Shown here piece after piece: positions 55,771 through 64,000 of a stretch of 64,000 nucleotides of DNA. Source of the stretch: Pseudomonadota bacterium (GTDB lineage Bacteria > Pseudomonadota > Gammaproteobacteria > Xanthomonadales > Rhodanobacteraceae); assembly GCA_021793575.1 (NCBI GenBank), contig JAJYSM010000009.1:1-64000 (forward strand). The letters are read 5' to 3'. Position 1 is the first letter of the stretch, and every line of letters starts with the position of its first letter. A program made the translations under genes and the position numbers. Below the pieces are notes generated by a model. The model did no database searches, was not told where the DNA came from, and worked only from the letters and a program-made list of their open reading frames with translations.

Positions 55771-56427
55771 ATGGGTACCTCCCTGCCGCGCATCCTGCTG
55801 ACCGGGTTCGATCCGTTCGGCGGCGAACATCTCAACCCCTCATGGGAGGCGGTGCGCAGCCTGTACGGCCAGCGCCTCGGCGGCCACCTGATCGTGGCGC
55901 GCCAGCTGCCGACCGAGTTCGCCGGATCGCTGCGCGTGCTGAAGGCGGCGCTGCGCGAGGTGGCGCCGGCGATCGTGCTCGGCGTGGGCCAGGCCGGCGG
56001 CCGGCACCAGCTGTCGATCGAGCGGGTGGCGATCAACGTGCAGGACGCGCGCATCCCCGACAACGCCGGCGCGCAGCCGCTGGACGAGCCGGTGATCGCG
56101 GGCGGCCCGGCCGCCTACTTCAGCACGCTGCCGATCAAGGCGATGCTGGCGGCCCTGCACGCGCAGGGCCTGCCCGCCGAGATCTCGAACAGCGCCGGCA
56201 CCTACGTCTGCAACCACATCGCCTACGCCATGCTGCACCTGGCGGCGAAACGGCGCGGCATGCGCGCCGGCTTCATCCATATCCCGTTTCTGCCGGAGCA
56301 GGCCGCACGGCGCCACGGCGCCGCCAGCATGGCGCAGGCCGACGTGGAGCGCGCGCTGCGGATCGCGCTGCGCACGGCCGCCGGCACCACCCTCGACCAC
56401 CGCCTCGGCGCCGGCGCGCTGGATTGA
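55771..56427 (+). CDS. pcp: pyroglutamyl-peptidase I (family C15)
   Basis: A 218-aa cytosolic peptidase that removes N-terminal pyroglutamate from peptides. The catalytic Glu is in the SIERVAINVQDARIPDN segment, Cys in SNSAGTYVCNHIAY, and His in GFIHIPFLPEQ. Length matches the family (213-215 aa). It ends the pyroglutamate operon: Pcp liberates the substrate that PxpABC hydrolyses. A REP-like repeat lies between its stop and the convergent pseudouridine synthase. Confidence 0.96.
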   Translation: MGTSLPRILLTGFDPFGGEHLNPSWEAVRSLYGQRLGGHLIVARQLPTEFAGSLRVLKAALREVAPAIVLGVGQAGGRHQLSIERVAINVQDARIPDNAGAQPLDEPVIAGGPAAYFSTLPIKAMLAALHAQGLPAEISNSAGTYVCNHIAYAMLHLAAKRRGMRAGFIHIPFLPEQAARRHGAASMAQADVERALRIALRTAAGTTLDHRLGAGALD

Positions 56428-56454
56428 GCCAAGTCACCGGCGCGCGATTCCGTG

Positions 56455-56478
56455 GTGGGAGCGAGGCTCGCAGCGAGA
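56455..56478. repeat. REP-like element at a convergent gene end
   Basis: GTGGGAGCGAGGCTCGCAGCGAG shares its first nine bases with the 43,649 repeat and contains CTCGC/GCGAG palindromes. It lies between pcp and the pseudouridine synthase gene. Confidence 0.6.
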
Positions 56479-56479
56479 G

Positions 56480-57370
56480 TCATGCAGGCTGGCCTGAAAG
56501 CCGCAGCGCAGTCTCAAACCGCCGCGGCTGGCCGGAGAGCGGATCGGCAAACGCCAGGCTGTGCGCCAGAAGCTGCAGCGGACGCTGGTAGTCATCGGCG
56601 ACCCTGTCCGCCAGCTGCGGATACCACGGGTCGTGCAGGATCGGCGCGCCCAGCGCGGCCATCTGCACGCGCAGCTGGTGCTTCCGCCCGGTGACCGGAT
56701 ACAGCGCGTAGCGCCAGTGGTCGTCGCTGCGGCCGATCACCTCGAGGCGCGTCTCGCTGTTCGCCTCGCCGTCCACTTCGCGCATGCGAAAAAACGGCTC
56801 GCCCGCCACGATGCGCGAGCAGCGCCGCAGCGGCATCGCCAGCCCCGGCAGCGATGCCGCCAGCGCCTCGTAGCGCTTGACGATCGCGCGCTCGCGAAAC
56901 AGCGCCTGGTAGGCCGCACGGCTGGCCGGGTTGATCGAGAACAGCACCAGCCCCGCGGTTAGCCGATCGATCCGGTGCAGCGGCACCGGGTCGGCATGGC
57001 CGCGCCGGATCAGCCGCTGCAGCAGGCACTGCTCGACAAACCCGCCGGCCGGAGTCACCGGCAGGAAGTGTGGTTTGTCCGCCACCAGCAGGTGCTCGTC
57101 GACATGCAGCACGCTTTCGATGAACGGGATCGGCACCTCGTCCACCACCTCGCGGTAGTAGTGGATGCGCAGCCCGGCGCGGTACGGCGTGTGCGGCGTG
57201 ATCGCGACGCCCTGCGCGTCCAGCACCCGCCCCCGAGCGATCCGGTCCAGCCACTGCTCGCGGCCGATCGCGGCGAACCGGGCGCACAGCGCGTCGAGCA
57301 CGCTGGCCCAGTCACCGGTCGGCAGATGCACGGTGCTGGCGCGGCTGGCCGGGGCGGTGGACGAAGGCAT
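56480..57370 (-). CDS. RluA-family pseudouridine synthase
   Basis: A 296-aa tRNA/rRNA pseudouridine synthase. An S4-like N-terminal region (VLDALCARF ... RGRVLDAQG) precedes the catalytic core; the active Asp is in LHRIDRLTAGLVLFS. TGRKHQLRVQMAALGAPIL is the conserved C-terminal motif. Target site unknown. ATG at 57,370. It is divergent from yaeQ and convergent with pcp. Confidence 0.93.
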   Translation of the reverse strand: MPSSTAPASRASTVHLPTGDWASVLDALCARFAAIGREQWLDRIARGRVLDAQGVAITPHTPYRAGLRIHYYREVVDEVPIPFIESVLHVDEHLLVADKPHFLPVTPAGGFVEQCLLQRLIRRGHADPVPLHRIDRLTAGLVLFSINPASRAAYQALFRERAIVKRYEALAASLPGLAMPLRRCSRIVAGEPFFRMREVDGEANSETRLEVIGRSDDHWRYALYPVTGRKHQLRVQMAALGAPILHDPWYPQLADRVADDYQRPLQLLAHSLAFADPLSGQPRRFETALRLSGQPA

Positions 57371-57443
57371 GGAGCGCGAGTGTAGTCCGCGCGCACAAGC
57401 TGCCGTCGCCTTCCACCCAAACTTCCGTATCGCCGCACGCGCG

Positions 57444-57449
57444 TACAAT
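57444..57449 (+). promoter_or_regulatory. -10 box (TACAAT) for yaeQ
   Basis: TACAAT in an otherwise GC-rich gap, 28 bp before the yaeQ start. TTCCGT 15 bp upstream is a poor -35. The position supports a promoter for the yaeQ-CDF pair. Confidence 0.4.
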
Positions 57450-57477
57450 ATTCGGCTGTTGTCCCGAGGCACGCCCC

Positions 57478-58035
57478 ATGGCACTCAACGCCACCATCTA
57501 CAAAGTCGAACTGCAGATCAGCGACATGGACCGGCACTACTACGCCACCCATGCGCTGACCCTGGCCCGCCATCCGTCGGAAACCGAGGAGCGCCTGATG
57601 CTGCGGCTGCTGGCGTTCGCGCTCTACGCGGACGACCGGCTGGAATTCGGCAAGGGCCTCAGCGACGAGGACGAACCGGCGCTGTGGCGCAAGGCGTATA
57701 CCGACGAGATCGAGCTGTGGATCGAGGTCGGCCAGCCGGACGAGACGCGCATCCGCAAGGCCTGCGGCCGCGCGCGGCAGGTGGTGGTGATCAGCTACGG
57801 CGGCCACGCGGCGGAGCTGTGGTGGAACAAGGTCGGCGCGTCGCTTGGGCGCAACCGCAACCTCACCGTGCTGGACATCCCGGCCGCCACCGTCGCCGAA
57901 CTGGTCGCGCTGCTGCAGCGTGGCATGCGCCTGCAGTGCCTGATTCAGGACGGCCAGCTGCAGCTGATGAACGATGCTGACGCGGTCGCGGTGGATCCGC
58001 TGACGCGCATGGCCATCGCCGAAACGGTGAGCTGA
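57478..58035 (+). CDS. YaeQ family protein
   Basis: A 185-aa soluble protein of the YaeQ family (PD-(D/E)XK-like fold). Family features: NATIYKVELQISDMDRHYY, HPSETEERLMLRLLAF, DEPALWRKAYTDEIELWIEVGQP, and the Cys/Arg-rich RKACGRARQVVV. E. coli YaeQ can partly substitute for RfaH, but the mechanism is not established. It adjoins the CDF gene (stop TGA then GTG). Confidence 0.93.
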   Translation: MALNATIYKVELQISDMDRHYYATHALTLARHPSETEERLMLRLLAFALYADDRLEFGKGLSDEDEPALWRKAYTDEIELWIEVGQPDETRIRKACGRARQVVVISYGGHAAELWWNKVGASLGRNRNLTVLDIPAATVAELVALLQRGMRLQCLIQDGQLQLMNDADAVAVDPLTRMAIAETVS

Positions 58036-58644
58036 GTGACCGCGGCGGCCCCTACCGATCACGGGCTGCGCCGCGCCGTGGGGCTGGTGGCCCTGCTCAA
58101 CCTCAGCTACTTCGGCATCGAGTTCGCCGTGGCGCTGGCGATCGGCGCGGTCTCGCTGTTCGCCGACAGCGTGGATTTTCTGGAAGACGCCTCGGTCAAT
58201 CTGCTGATCCTGCTCGCGCTGGGCTGGAGCCTGCGCGCGCGGGCGCGCGTGGGCATGGGGCTGGCGGCAATCCTGCTGGTACCGGCGCTGGCCACGCTGT
58301 GGGCGCTGTGGGGCAAGCTGCAGCTGCCGATCCCGCCGGCATCCGTGCCGCTGACGCTGACCGGCCTGGGCGCGCTCGCCGTCAATTTTGGCTGCGCGCT
58401 GCTGCTCACGCGCTATCGCCACCACGGCGGCAGCCTCACCCGTGCAGCCTTTCTGTCGGCACGCAACGACGTGTTCGCCAACATCGCCATCGTGATCGCC
58501 GGCGTGATCACCGCCCTCGCGCCCTCGGTCTGGCCAGACGTGGTGGTAGGCGCGGGCATCATGCTGATGAACGCCGACGCCGCGCGCGAGGTGTGGCAAG
58601 CGGCGCGCGACGAACATCGCAGCGCCACCGATGCGCCGGCGTGA
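58036..58644 (+). CDS. short cation-diffusion-facilitator-like membrane protein
   Basis: A 202-aa membrane protein with six hydrophobic segments and the CDF helix 2 motif (LFADSVDFLEDASVNLL) and helix 5 motif (SARNDVFANIAIVIAG). It lacks the C-terminal cytoplasmic metal-binding domain of full-length CDF transporters (~300 aa). The usual HxxxD metal site is partly altered. Such truncated 'cation transporter' proteins occur widely. GTG start at 58,036 immediately follows the yaeQ stop. Confidence 0.82.
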   Translation: MTAAAPTDHGLRRAVGLVALLNLSYFGIEFAVALAIGAVSLFADSVDFLEDASVNLLILLALGWSLRARARVGMGLAAILLVPALATLWALWGKLQLPIPPASVPLTLTGLGALAVNFGCALLLTRYRHHGGSLTRAAFLSARNDVFANIAIVIAGVITALAPSVWPDVVVGAGIMLMNADAAREVWQAARDEHRSATDAPA

Positions 58645-58742
58645 ATTCCCGACAGCGCGCGGACCGACCACGCCAGCGTTTGATTGCCGGATAATCCCCG
58701 CTCCGATCTGCCTGTTTCTTCTATCCCTTTAAGGAGTCACCC

Positions 58743-59177
58743 ATGCGCTGGTTGCTTGCCCTGCTCGCCCTGCTCGCTCTCGCCGCCTGCACCGTCGCAT
58801 CGCAGGCGCAGGCCTCCGGGCAGGTCGACAAGCTCAGCGTGATCGACCAGAAGATCGGCACCGGCGCCGAGGCCAAGCCAGGCATGAAGGTCACCGTGCA
58901 ATACACCGGCTGGCTCTACGACGACCTGGCCAGCAACAAGCACGGCACCGAGTTCGACAGCTCGCGCGGCCACGGCGAGCCGTTCTCCTTCACCCTCGGC
59001 GAGGGCAGCGTGATCGCCGGCTGGGACCAGGGCGTAGTCGGCATGCGTGTGGGCGGCAAGCGTACGTTGCTGATCCCTGCGGCGCTCGGCTACGGCGCCG
59101 ACGGCGCCGGCAGCGACATCCCGCCGAATGCCTCGCTGGTCTTCGATGTGGAACTGCTGGACGCCAGCGCACCCTGA
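58743..59177 (+). CDS. FKBP-type peptidyl-prolyl isomerase, lipoprotein-like
   Basis: A 144-aa PPIase. The N-terminus is a lipoprotein signal (LLALAAC lipobox, Cys at about 17), placing the domain in the periplasm. The FKBP core has VTVQYTGWLYDD, FDSSRG, GEGSVIAGWDQGVVGMRVGGKR and SLVFDVELLD. It would speed proline isomerisation during folding. AAGGAG lies seven bases before the ATG. Followed by a terminator. Confidence 0.95.
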   Translation: MRWLLALLALLALAACTVASQAQASGQVDKLSVIDQKIGTGAEAKPGMKVTVQYTGWLYDDLASNKHGTEFDSSRGHGEPFSFTLGEGSVIAGWDQGVVGMRVGGKRTLLIPAALGYGADGAGSDIPPNASLVFDVELLDASAP

Positions 59178-59234
59178 CTTCGCGGTCTCACGCTGCAGCC
59201 GCTCGCACTGAAAGGCAGCTGGCTTCAATACAGC

Positions 59235-59263
59235 AAAGCTCGCGGTTTGCGCCGCGGGCTTTT
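59235..59263 (+). terminator. rho-independent terminator after the FKBP gene
   Basis: AAAGCTCGCGG pairs with CCGCGGGCTTT (one U-G pair) around TTTGCG, then four T. It lies 58 bp after the FKBP stop. Confidence 0.8.
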
Positions 59264-59284
59264 GCATGAAACCGGACGGACGGA

Positions 59285-59776
59285 TCAGTGATGCGACGGA
59301 TCGTAGGCGCCGCCGCTGGCATCCTTGCCTTGCTGATGCTCGTCCATCTTCATCGGCGCGTGATGATCTTCCAGCGCGCGCGCCTTGGTCTCGACCGGGT
59401 TGATTTCCTTCAGCGTGCCGCCGTCGTCGTAATAGGCCTGGAAGCCGTAGTCGAGCTGCATGCGCGCCAGATACTGCAGGTGCGTCTTGCGGATTTTCGA
59501 CTCGTCGCTGCGCAGCAGCAGCACGGTTTTAGGCAGCCGCCCCTGATCGCGCAGGTAGGCGAAGTGGCTGCCGGTATCGACGGCCGACAGCAGCGCACCG
59601 TCGACGAGGAACTGGCCGTCCTTGTACGCCTCGATGGTGACGCCGAATTTGCCCTTCTCCGAGGCAGCGGTGATGTTGTCCTTGGTGCCGCCGAAGTGGC
59701 AGCCGGCCAGCAGCAGCAGGCTGCCGAGCATGATCGCGGTGGCGGTTCGGGTCAGCAGTGTGGAAAAACGGATCAT
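59285..59776 (-). CDS. hypothetical lipoprotein
   Basis: A 163-aa protein with a lipoprotein signal (LLLLAGC, Cys26) and a mainly polar mature part rich in charged residues. I recognise no family. It holds HFAYLRDQGRLPKTVLLLRS and a C-terminal run of His/Asp/Met (DHHAPMKMDEHQQ, DPSHH) that might bind metal. Downstream of dcd by 115 bp on the same strand. Confidence 0.78.
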   Translation of the reverse strand: MIRFSTLLTRTATAIMLGSLLLLAGCHFGGTKDNITAASEKGKFGVTIEAYKDGQFLVDGALLSAVDTGSHFAYLRDQGRLPKTVLLLRSDESKIRKTHLQYLARMQLDYGFQAYYDDGGTLKEINPVETKARALEDHHAPMKMDEHQQGKDASGGAYDPSHH

Positions 59777-59891
59777 GCGGGTCTCCTGGCGATCAAGCGG
59801 TTCAGTGCGGGAAGTGTAACGCCGGCCGAGGCGCCGGCAGCAGCGCGGCGCGGGCGCCGTTCAGGCGCATCCGCGCGACGCTGCGGTTCGC

Positions 59892-60458
59892 TCAGGTGCG
59901 CGGCAGCGTCACGCCCTGCTGGCCCTGGTACTTGCCGCCGCGATCCTTGTAGCTGGTCTCGCATTCCTCGTCCGATTCGAGGAACAGCATCTGCGCCACG
60001 CCCTCGTTGGCGTAGATCTTGGCGGGCAGCGGCGTGGTGTTGGAGAACTCCAGCGTCACGTGGCCCTCCCATTCCGGCTCCAGCGGCGTCACGTTGACGA
60101 TGATGCCGCAGCGCGCGTAGGTGCTCTTGCCCAGGCAGATCGTGAGCACCTGGCGCGGGATGCGGAAGAACTCCACCGTGCGCGCCAGCGCGAACGAGTT
60201 GGGCGGAATGATGCACACGTCCGCCTCCACGTCGACGAAGCTGGACGGATCGAACGCCTTCGGATCGACGATGGTGGAGTTGATGTTGGTGAAGATCTTG
60301 AACTCACGCGCGCAGCGCACGTCGTAGCCGTAGCTGGAGGTGCCGTAGGACACCAGCTTCTGGCCGTCGCGCAGCTTGACCTGACCGGCCTCGAACGGCT
60401 CGATCATGCCGTGCTGCTGCGCCATGCGGCGGATCCACCTGTCGGATTTGATGCTCAC
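59892..60458 (-). CDS. dcd: dCTP deaminase
   Basis: Deaminates dCTP to dUTP for dTTP synthesis. The 188-aa protein has [42 protein letters not shown]-type loop ([24 protein letters not shown]), and GYxMLF-type end ([11 protein letters not shown]). GTG start at 60,458 with GGGAG upstream; the frame is open further up but not conserved. Downstream of apbC by 93 bp, a common pairing. Confidence 0.97.
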   Translation of the reverse strand: MSIKSDRWIRRMAQQHGMIEPFEAGQVKLRDGQKLVSYGTSSYGYDVRCAREFKIFTNINSTIVDPKAFDPSSFVDVEADVCIIPPNSFALARTVEFFRIPRQVLTICLGKSTYARCGIIVNVTPLEPEWEGHVTLEFSNTTPLPAKIYANEGVAQMLFLESDEECETSYKDRGGKYQGQQGVTLPRT

Positions 60459-60551
60459 GCGCACTCCCGTCTCGATATCAGGCGCGGCCGCTGCACCGGC
60501 CGCGCCAAAGATGCGCAAAGTAGCACGGCGCGGCCGGCGCGCCGGTCGCGC

Positions 60552-61646
60552 TCATGCAGCCGGCGTGCCCTGCACCACGATCTTGCCCAGCCCCAGCGAC
60601 TTGTTGCGCGGCTGAAGCGACAGCCGGCCGGCGGTGTTGCGGGCGATGGCGCGATAACGCACGGTGAGTTCGGAATCGGGCATTGCCACCACCGTCGGCG
60701 TGCCGCCGTCGGCCTGCTCGCGGATGCGGATGTCCAGCGGCAGCGAACCCAGGTACGGCACCCCGTACTGCGCAGCCATGCGCGCACCGCCGCCTTCGCC
60801 GAAGATGTGCTCCTCGTGGCCACAGTTCGAACAGACATGAGTGGCCATGTTCTCCACGATACCGAGCACCGGCACCTCGACCTTCCTGAACATCTTCAGC
60901 GCCTTGCGCGCATCCAGCAGGGCGATGTCCTGCGGCGTGGTGACGATCACCGCACCGGCCACCGGCACCTTCTGCGACAGCGTGAGCTGGATGTCGCCGG
61001 TACCCGGCGGCAGGTCGACGATCAGGTAGTCGAGTTGCTCCCACTGGGTGTCGGTGAGCAGTTGCATCATCGCCTGAGTCACCATCGGGCCGCGCCAGAT
61101 CATCGGCGTGTCCTCCTCGACCAGGAAGCCGATCGACATCACCGCCAGCCCGTGCGCCTGCATCGGCGTGATGTGCTTGCCGTCCGGCGACTCCGGCCGG
61201 CCACCGACGCCGAGCATGCGCGGCTGGCTGGGGCCGTAGATGTCGGCATCCAGCACGCCGACTTTGGCGCCCTCGGCCTGCAGCGCCAGCGCCAGGTTGG
61301 CCGATACGGTGGACTTGCCCACGCCGCCCTTGCCCGAGGCCACCACGATGATGTTCTTCACGTTGGGCAGCGGCGCCAGTGTGCCCTGCACCTTGTGCAT
61401 GTGAATGCGACTGCTGATCGAAACAACCGCCGATGCGATTGCCGGGTCCGCCTCCAGCGCCTGGCGCACCTGCGCGGTGAGGCTGTCGATCGCGCCGGCC
61501 GCCGGATAGCCGAGCTGCAGATCCACCGACACCCGCGCGCCGTCCACGCCGATCGCGCGCACGCTGTCGAGCACCGGCGCGCCGGTGTGAGGGTCGATCA
61601 GCGCGCCAAGCAGCTGGCGGATCAGGGCTTCGTTCGCCTGGCTCAT
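60552..61646 (-). CDS. apbC: Mrp/ApbC-family Fe-S carrier ATPase
   Basis: A 364-aa P-loop protein that carries or delivers Fe-S clusters. The N-terminal MIP18 domain (about 1-75) is followed by the deviant Walker A KGGVGKST at about residue 106, DADIYGPSQPRMLGV, MIWRGPMVTQAM, DLPPGTGD, and CSNCGHEEHIFGEGG with the CxxC that holds the bridging cluster. Length typical. Divergent from the DUF2147 gene. Confidence 0.96.
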   Translation of the reverse strand: MSQANEALIRQLLGALIDPHTGAPVLDSVRAIGVDGARVSVDLQLGYPAAGAIDSLTAQVRQALEADPAIASAVVSISSRIHMHKVQGTLAPLPNVKNIIVVASGKGGVGKSTVSANLALALQAEGAKVGVLDADIYGPSQPRMLGVGGRPESPDGKHITPMQAHGLAVMSIGFLVEEDTPMIWRGPMVTQAMMQLLTDTQWEQLDYLIVDLPPGTGDIQLTLSQKVPVAGAVIVTTPQDIALLDARKALKMFRKVEVPVLGIVENMATHVCSNCGHEEHIFGEGGGARMAAQYGVPYLGSLPLDIRIREQADGGTPTVVAMPDSELTVRYRAIARNTAGRLSLQPRNKSLGLGKIVVQGTPAA

Positions 61647-61839
61647 GGGGACTCGCACAGTCAGTGGGGACTGCGCATTATGCCAGCGTGCCGCCATGCA
61701 CGGCCTGACGCATATCAGCGCGGATCGCATGGCGAAGGCGATCGCAGCCGCGCTTCGCATGGTTGGCGCAATGCAGCTTGACGCCTGTGCCGATCCTCGC
61801 CAGTCTCCCATCCATACGCTTTCGTACGGGAGGATCACC

Positions 61840-62304
61840 ATGAAGCAACTGTTCCGCCTCACCCTCGCCACCGGCCTGCTGCTGGCCGCCGGCACCGCCA
61901 TCGCCGCCAACGACACCCCGGTGGGCACCTGGAAAACCATCGACGACGCCACCCACCAACCGAAGTCGATCGTGCAGATCACCGACAGCAACGGCCAGTT
62001 GCAGGCAAAGATCCTGAAGCTGCTGAACCGCACGCCGGAAGCGATCGCGAAGGACGGCGAGCACCCGCTGTGCACCAAGTGCGACGGCGAGCGCAAGAAC
62101 CAGCCGATCGAGGGCATGACGATCATGTGGGGCGTGAGCAAGGATGGCGACGTGTGGGACGGCGGCAAGATCCTCGACCCGAAAAGCGGCAAGGTTTACA
62201 AGGTGAAGCTCACCGTCACCGACGGCGGACAGAAGCTCGACGTGCACGGCTACATCGGCTTCTCGCTGTTCGGCCGCAGCCAGGTGTGGGAACGCCAGCC
62301 GTAG
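61840..62304 (+). CDS. exported DUF2147 family protein
   Basis: A 154-aa secreted or periplasmic protein. Signal peptide about 1-22 (LATGLLLAAGTAIAA). DUF2147 features: PVGTWKTIDDATHQPKSIVQI, GMTIMWGVSKDGDVWDGGKILDP, and LDVHGYIGFSLFGRSQVW. Role unknown; the fold is lipocalin-like. GGGAGG precedes the ATG at 61,840. A terminator follows the stop. Confidence 0.93.
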   Translation: MKQLFRLTLATGLLLAAGTAIAANDTPVGTWKTIDDATHQPKSIVQITDSNGQLQAKILKLLNRTPEAIAKDGEHPLCTKCDGERKNQPIEGMTIMWGVSKDGDVWDGGKILDPKSGKVYKVKLTVTDGGQKLDVHGYIGFSLFGRSQVWERQP

Positions 62305-62331
62305 GCCGGGCAGCCGCTGCCGTCAGCGTTC

Positions 62332-62362
62332 AAAAAAGGCGCACCGCGAGGCGCGCCTTTTT
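62332..62362 (+). terminator. rho-independent terminator after the DUF2147 gene
   Basis: AAAAAAGGCGC and GCGCCTTTTT pair around a short GC-rich loop, giving a stem with flanking A and T runs. It lies 27 bp after the stop and would also isolate metG. Confidence 0.85.
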
Positions 62363-62442
62363 CGTATCGGCAGTCCACGCACGCGGCCATGGATTTGGAC
62401 GGCCATGCCATAATCGCCAGTCGTCCATCCTGATGGTCTGCC

Positions 62443-64000
62443 ATGCCCCGCCGCCTGCTCGTCACCCACGCCCTGCCCTATGCCAACGGCCCGCTGCACC
62501 TGGGCCACCTGCTGGGCTACATCCAGACCGACATCTGGGTGCGCGCGCAGCGGATGATGGGCAACGCGGTGGTTTTCGTCAGCGCGGACGATGCGCACGG
62601 CACGCCGATCATGCTGGCGGCGGAAAAGGCCGGCATGACGCCGGAGGCCTTCATCGCCGGCATCCGCGCCGGCCACGAGGCCGACTTCGCCGATTTCCAC
62701 TTCAGCTTCGACCACTACCACACCACTCACTCCGAAGAAAATCGCGAGCTGGCCTCGCTGATCTACACGCGGCTGCGCGACGCAGGCTACATCGCCAAAC
62801 GCAGCATCCAGCAACTGTACGATCCGGAAAAGGACATGTTCCTGCCCGATCGCTACATCAAGGGCGTGTGCCCGAACTGCGGCACGCCCGACCAGTACGG
62901 CGACAACTGCGAGCACTGCGGCGCCACCTACGCGCCCACCGACCTGATCAATCCGACGTCGGTGATGTCCGGCGCCACCCCGGTGCTGCGCGATTCGGAG
63001 CACTACTTCTTCGAGCTGTCGAAGTTCGAGACGCTGCTGCGCGACTGGTTCGCCGGCAGGTTCACGCAGGGCGCGCCGGTGGCCAACAGCGGCGTGGCGG
63101 CGAAGCTGCGCGAGTGGCTGGACGGCGGCCTGAAGGACTGGGACATCTCGCGCGACGCGCCCTACTTCGGCTTCCCCATACCCGATGCCCCGGGCAAGTT
63201 TTTCTACGTGTGGCTGGATGCGCCGGTGGGCTACCTGGCCAGCTTCAAGGCACTGTGCGATCGCACCGGGATGAAGTTTGACGATTTCCTCGGCAAGGAC
63301 AGCACGGCCGAGATGCACCACTTCATCGGCAAGGACATCATCAACTTCCACGGCCTGTTCTGGCCGGCGATGCTGCACGGCGCGGGCTTCCGCACGCCCA
63401 CCGCGCTGCACGTCAACGGCTACCTGACGGTGAACGGCGCCAAGATGTCCAAATCGCGCGGCACCTTCATCCAGGCGCGCACCTATCTCGATTCGGACTT
63501 GAACCCAGAAGCCCTGCGCTACTACTTCGCCAGCATGCTTGGCTCCGCGCCGGTGGACGTGGATCTGGACCTGAAGACGTTCGAGGAGCGCGTCAACTCG
63601 CACCTGATCGGCAAGTGGGTGAACATCGCCAGCCGCACCGCGGGCTTCGTGCAGAAGTTTTTCGACGGCCGGCTGGCCGATCGCTTCGACACCGAGGAAG
63701 CCGAAATCTGGCGTGTCCTGCTGTCGCACTACGACGATGTGCCAACCCTTTACGAGCACGGCGAATTCGCCGAAGTCACGCGCAAGTTCGTCCTGATGGC
63801 GGATCTCGTCAACGGCTACATCGCCGCCAAGGCGCCGTGGGCCATCGCCAGGGATGAAACCCGCCGCAACGAACTGCAGCAGGTATGCACGCTGGCGCTG
63901 AGCGGATTCCGCCTGCTCGCCGGCCTGCTGAAACCCGTGCTGCCGGCCACCGTGGCCGCCGCCGAGCAGTTCCTCGCCGCGCCGATCAATCATTTCGATG
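62443..64000 (+). CDS. metG: methionyl-tRNA synthetase (N-terminal 519 codons)
   Basis: Charges tRNA-Met. The visible part holds the Rossmann HIGH-type motif ([10 protein letters not shown] near residue 16), the connective-peptide zinc Cys ([18 protein letters not shown], about 146-163), [12 protein letters not shown] and KMSKSRG (about 337), and the start of the anticodon-binding helices. The C-terminus lies off the window. ATG at 62,443. A possible -10 CATAAT at 62,409 has no convincing -35. Confidence 0.96.
   Translation, partial: MPRRLLVTHALPYANGPLHLGHLLGYIQTDIWVRAQRMMGNAVVFVSADDAHGTPIMLAAEKAGMTPEAFIAGIRAGHEADFADFHFSFDHYHTTHSEENRELASLIYTRLRDAGYIAKRSIQQLYDPEKDMFLPDRYIKGVCPNCGTPDQYGDNCEHCGATYAPTDLINPTSVMSGATPVLRDSEHYFFELSKFETLLRDWFAGRFTQGAPVANSGVAAKLREWLDGGLKDWDISRDAPYFGFPIPDAPGKFFYVWLDAPVGYLASFKALCDRTGMKFDDFLGKDSTAEMHHFIGKDIINFHGLFWPAMLHGAGFRTPTALHVNGYLTVNGAKMSKSRGTFIQARTYLDSDLNPEALRYYFASMLGSAPVDVDLDLKTFEERVNSHLIGKWVNIASRTAGFVQKFFDGRLADRFDTEEAEIWRVLLSHYDDVPTLYEHGEFAEVTRKFVLMADLVNGYIAAKAPWAIARDETRRNELQQVCTLALSGFRLLAGLLKPVLPATVAAAEQFLAAPINHFD

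Overview
The window is a GC-rich chromosomal segment from a gammaproteobacterium, most likely order Xanthomonadales and probably family Rhodanobacteraceae (Rhodanobacter/Dyella/Frateuria type). The clues are the gene orders tpiA-secG-tRNA-Leu and folC-dedD-cvpA-purF, an unusually long LigA (823 aa), strong bias to G/C third positions, and dispersed GC-rich palindromes of the kind common in this group. Almost all of it is ordinary, densely packed housekeeping DNA; no CRISPR array, prophage or complete insertion sequence is visible.

Layout. 1-690: the N-terminal part of a P4-type integrase beside tRNA-Leu(GAG), probably the edge of an integrated element lying to the left of the window. 700-13,100: housekeeping genes (secG, tpiA, glmM, folP, orn, sbcB, ligA) with a short-chain dehydrogenase, an isopenicillin-N-synthase-like oxygenase, and an unusual DUF559 nuclease-EpmA fusion sitting in palindromic repeats. 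13,200-17,550: PAP2 phosphatase, MFS exporter, CPA2 antiporter, DUF455 protein. 17,600-22,220: purF, cvpA, dedD-like and folC, transcribed leftwards. 22,300-25,340: a copper ATPase and MerR-type regulator in one operon with its own operator.

25,550-32,460: a sugar-oxidation island with a GH39 glycosidase, a leftward operon (DoxX, cupin-like, SMP-30 lactonase, VOC) and a rightward pair (glucose-dehydrogenase-like SDR, GMC oxidoreductase). 32,600-44,980: a GAF-GAF-PAS-GGDEF-EAL protein, an ABC transporter, a DUF3772-MscS channel, an exported esterase, a class C beta-lactamase-fold hydrolase, a second PAP2 protein and a VOC protein. 45,110-50,370: exported barnase-like RNase with a barstar protein that runs in frame into an S4 RNA-binding domain, an Nramp-related transporter, and the leftward rimO-DUF3025-receiver operon.

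50,475-56,430: an eight-gene operon for pyroglutamate (5-oxoproline) salvage: dienelactone hydrolase, HIT protein, pxpB, pxpC, pxpA, the DUF969/DUF979 membrane pair and pcp. Pcp releases pyroglutamate from peptides, PxpABC converts it to glutamate, and DUF969/979 are the likely transporter. 56,480-64,000: pseudouridine synthase, YaeQ, a short CDF protein, FKBP lipoprotein, a small lipoprotein, dcd, apbC, a DUF2147 protein and most of metG.

The most unusual items are (1) DUF559-EpmA as one continuous frame whose linker is a perfect 47-bp inverted repeat, (2) the barstar-S4 frame fusion behind an exported RNase, and (3) the sugar-oxidation island. Every intergenic stretch is shorter than about 300 bases; where such gaps hold a visible signal it is listed.
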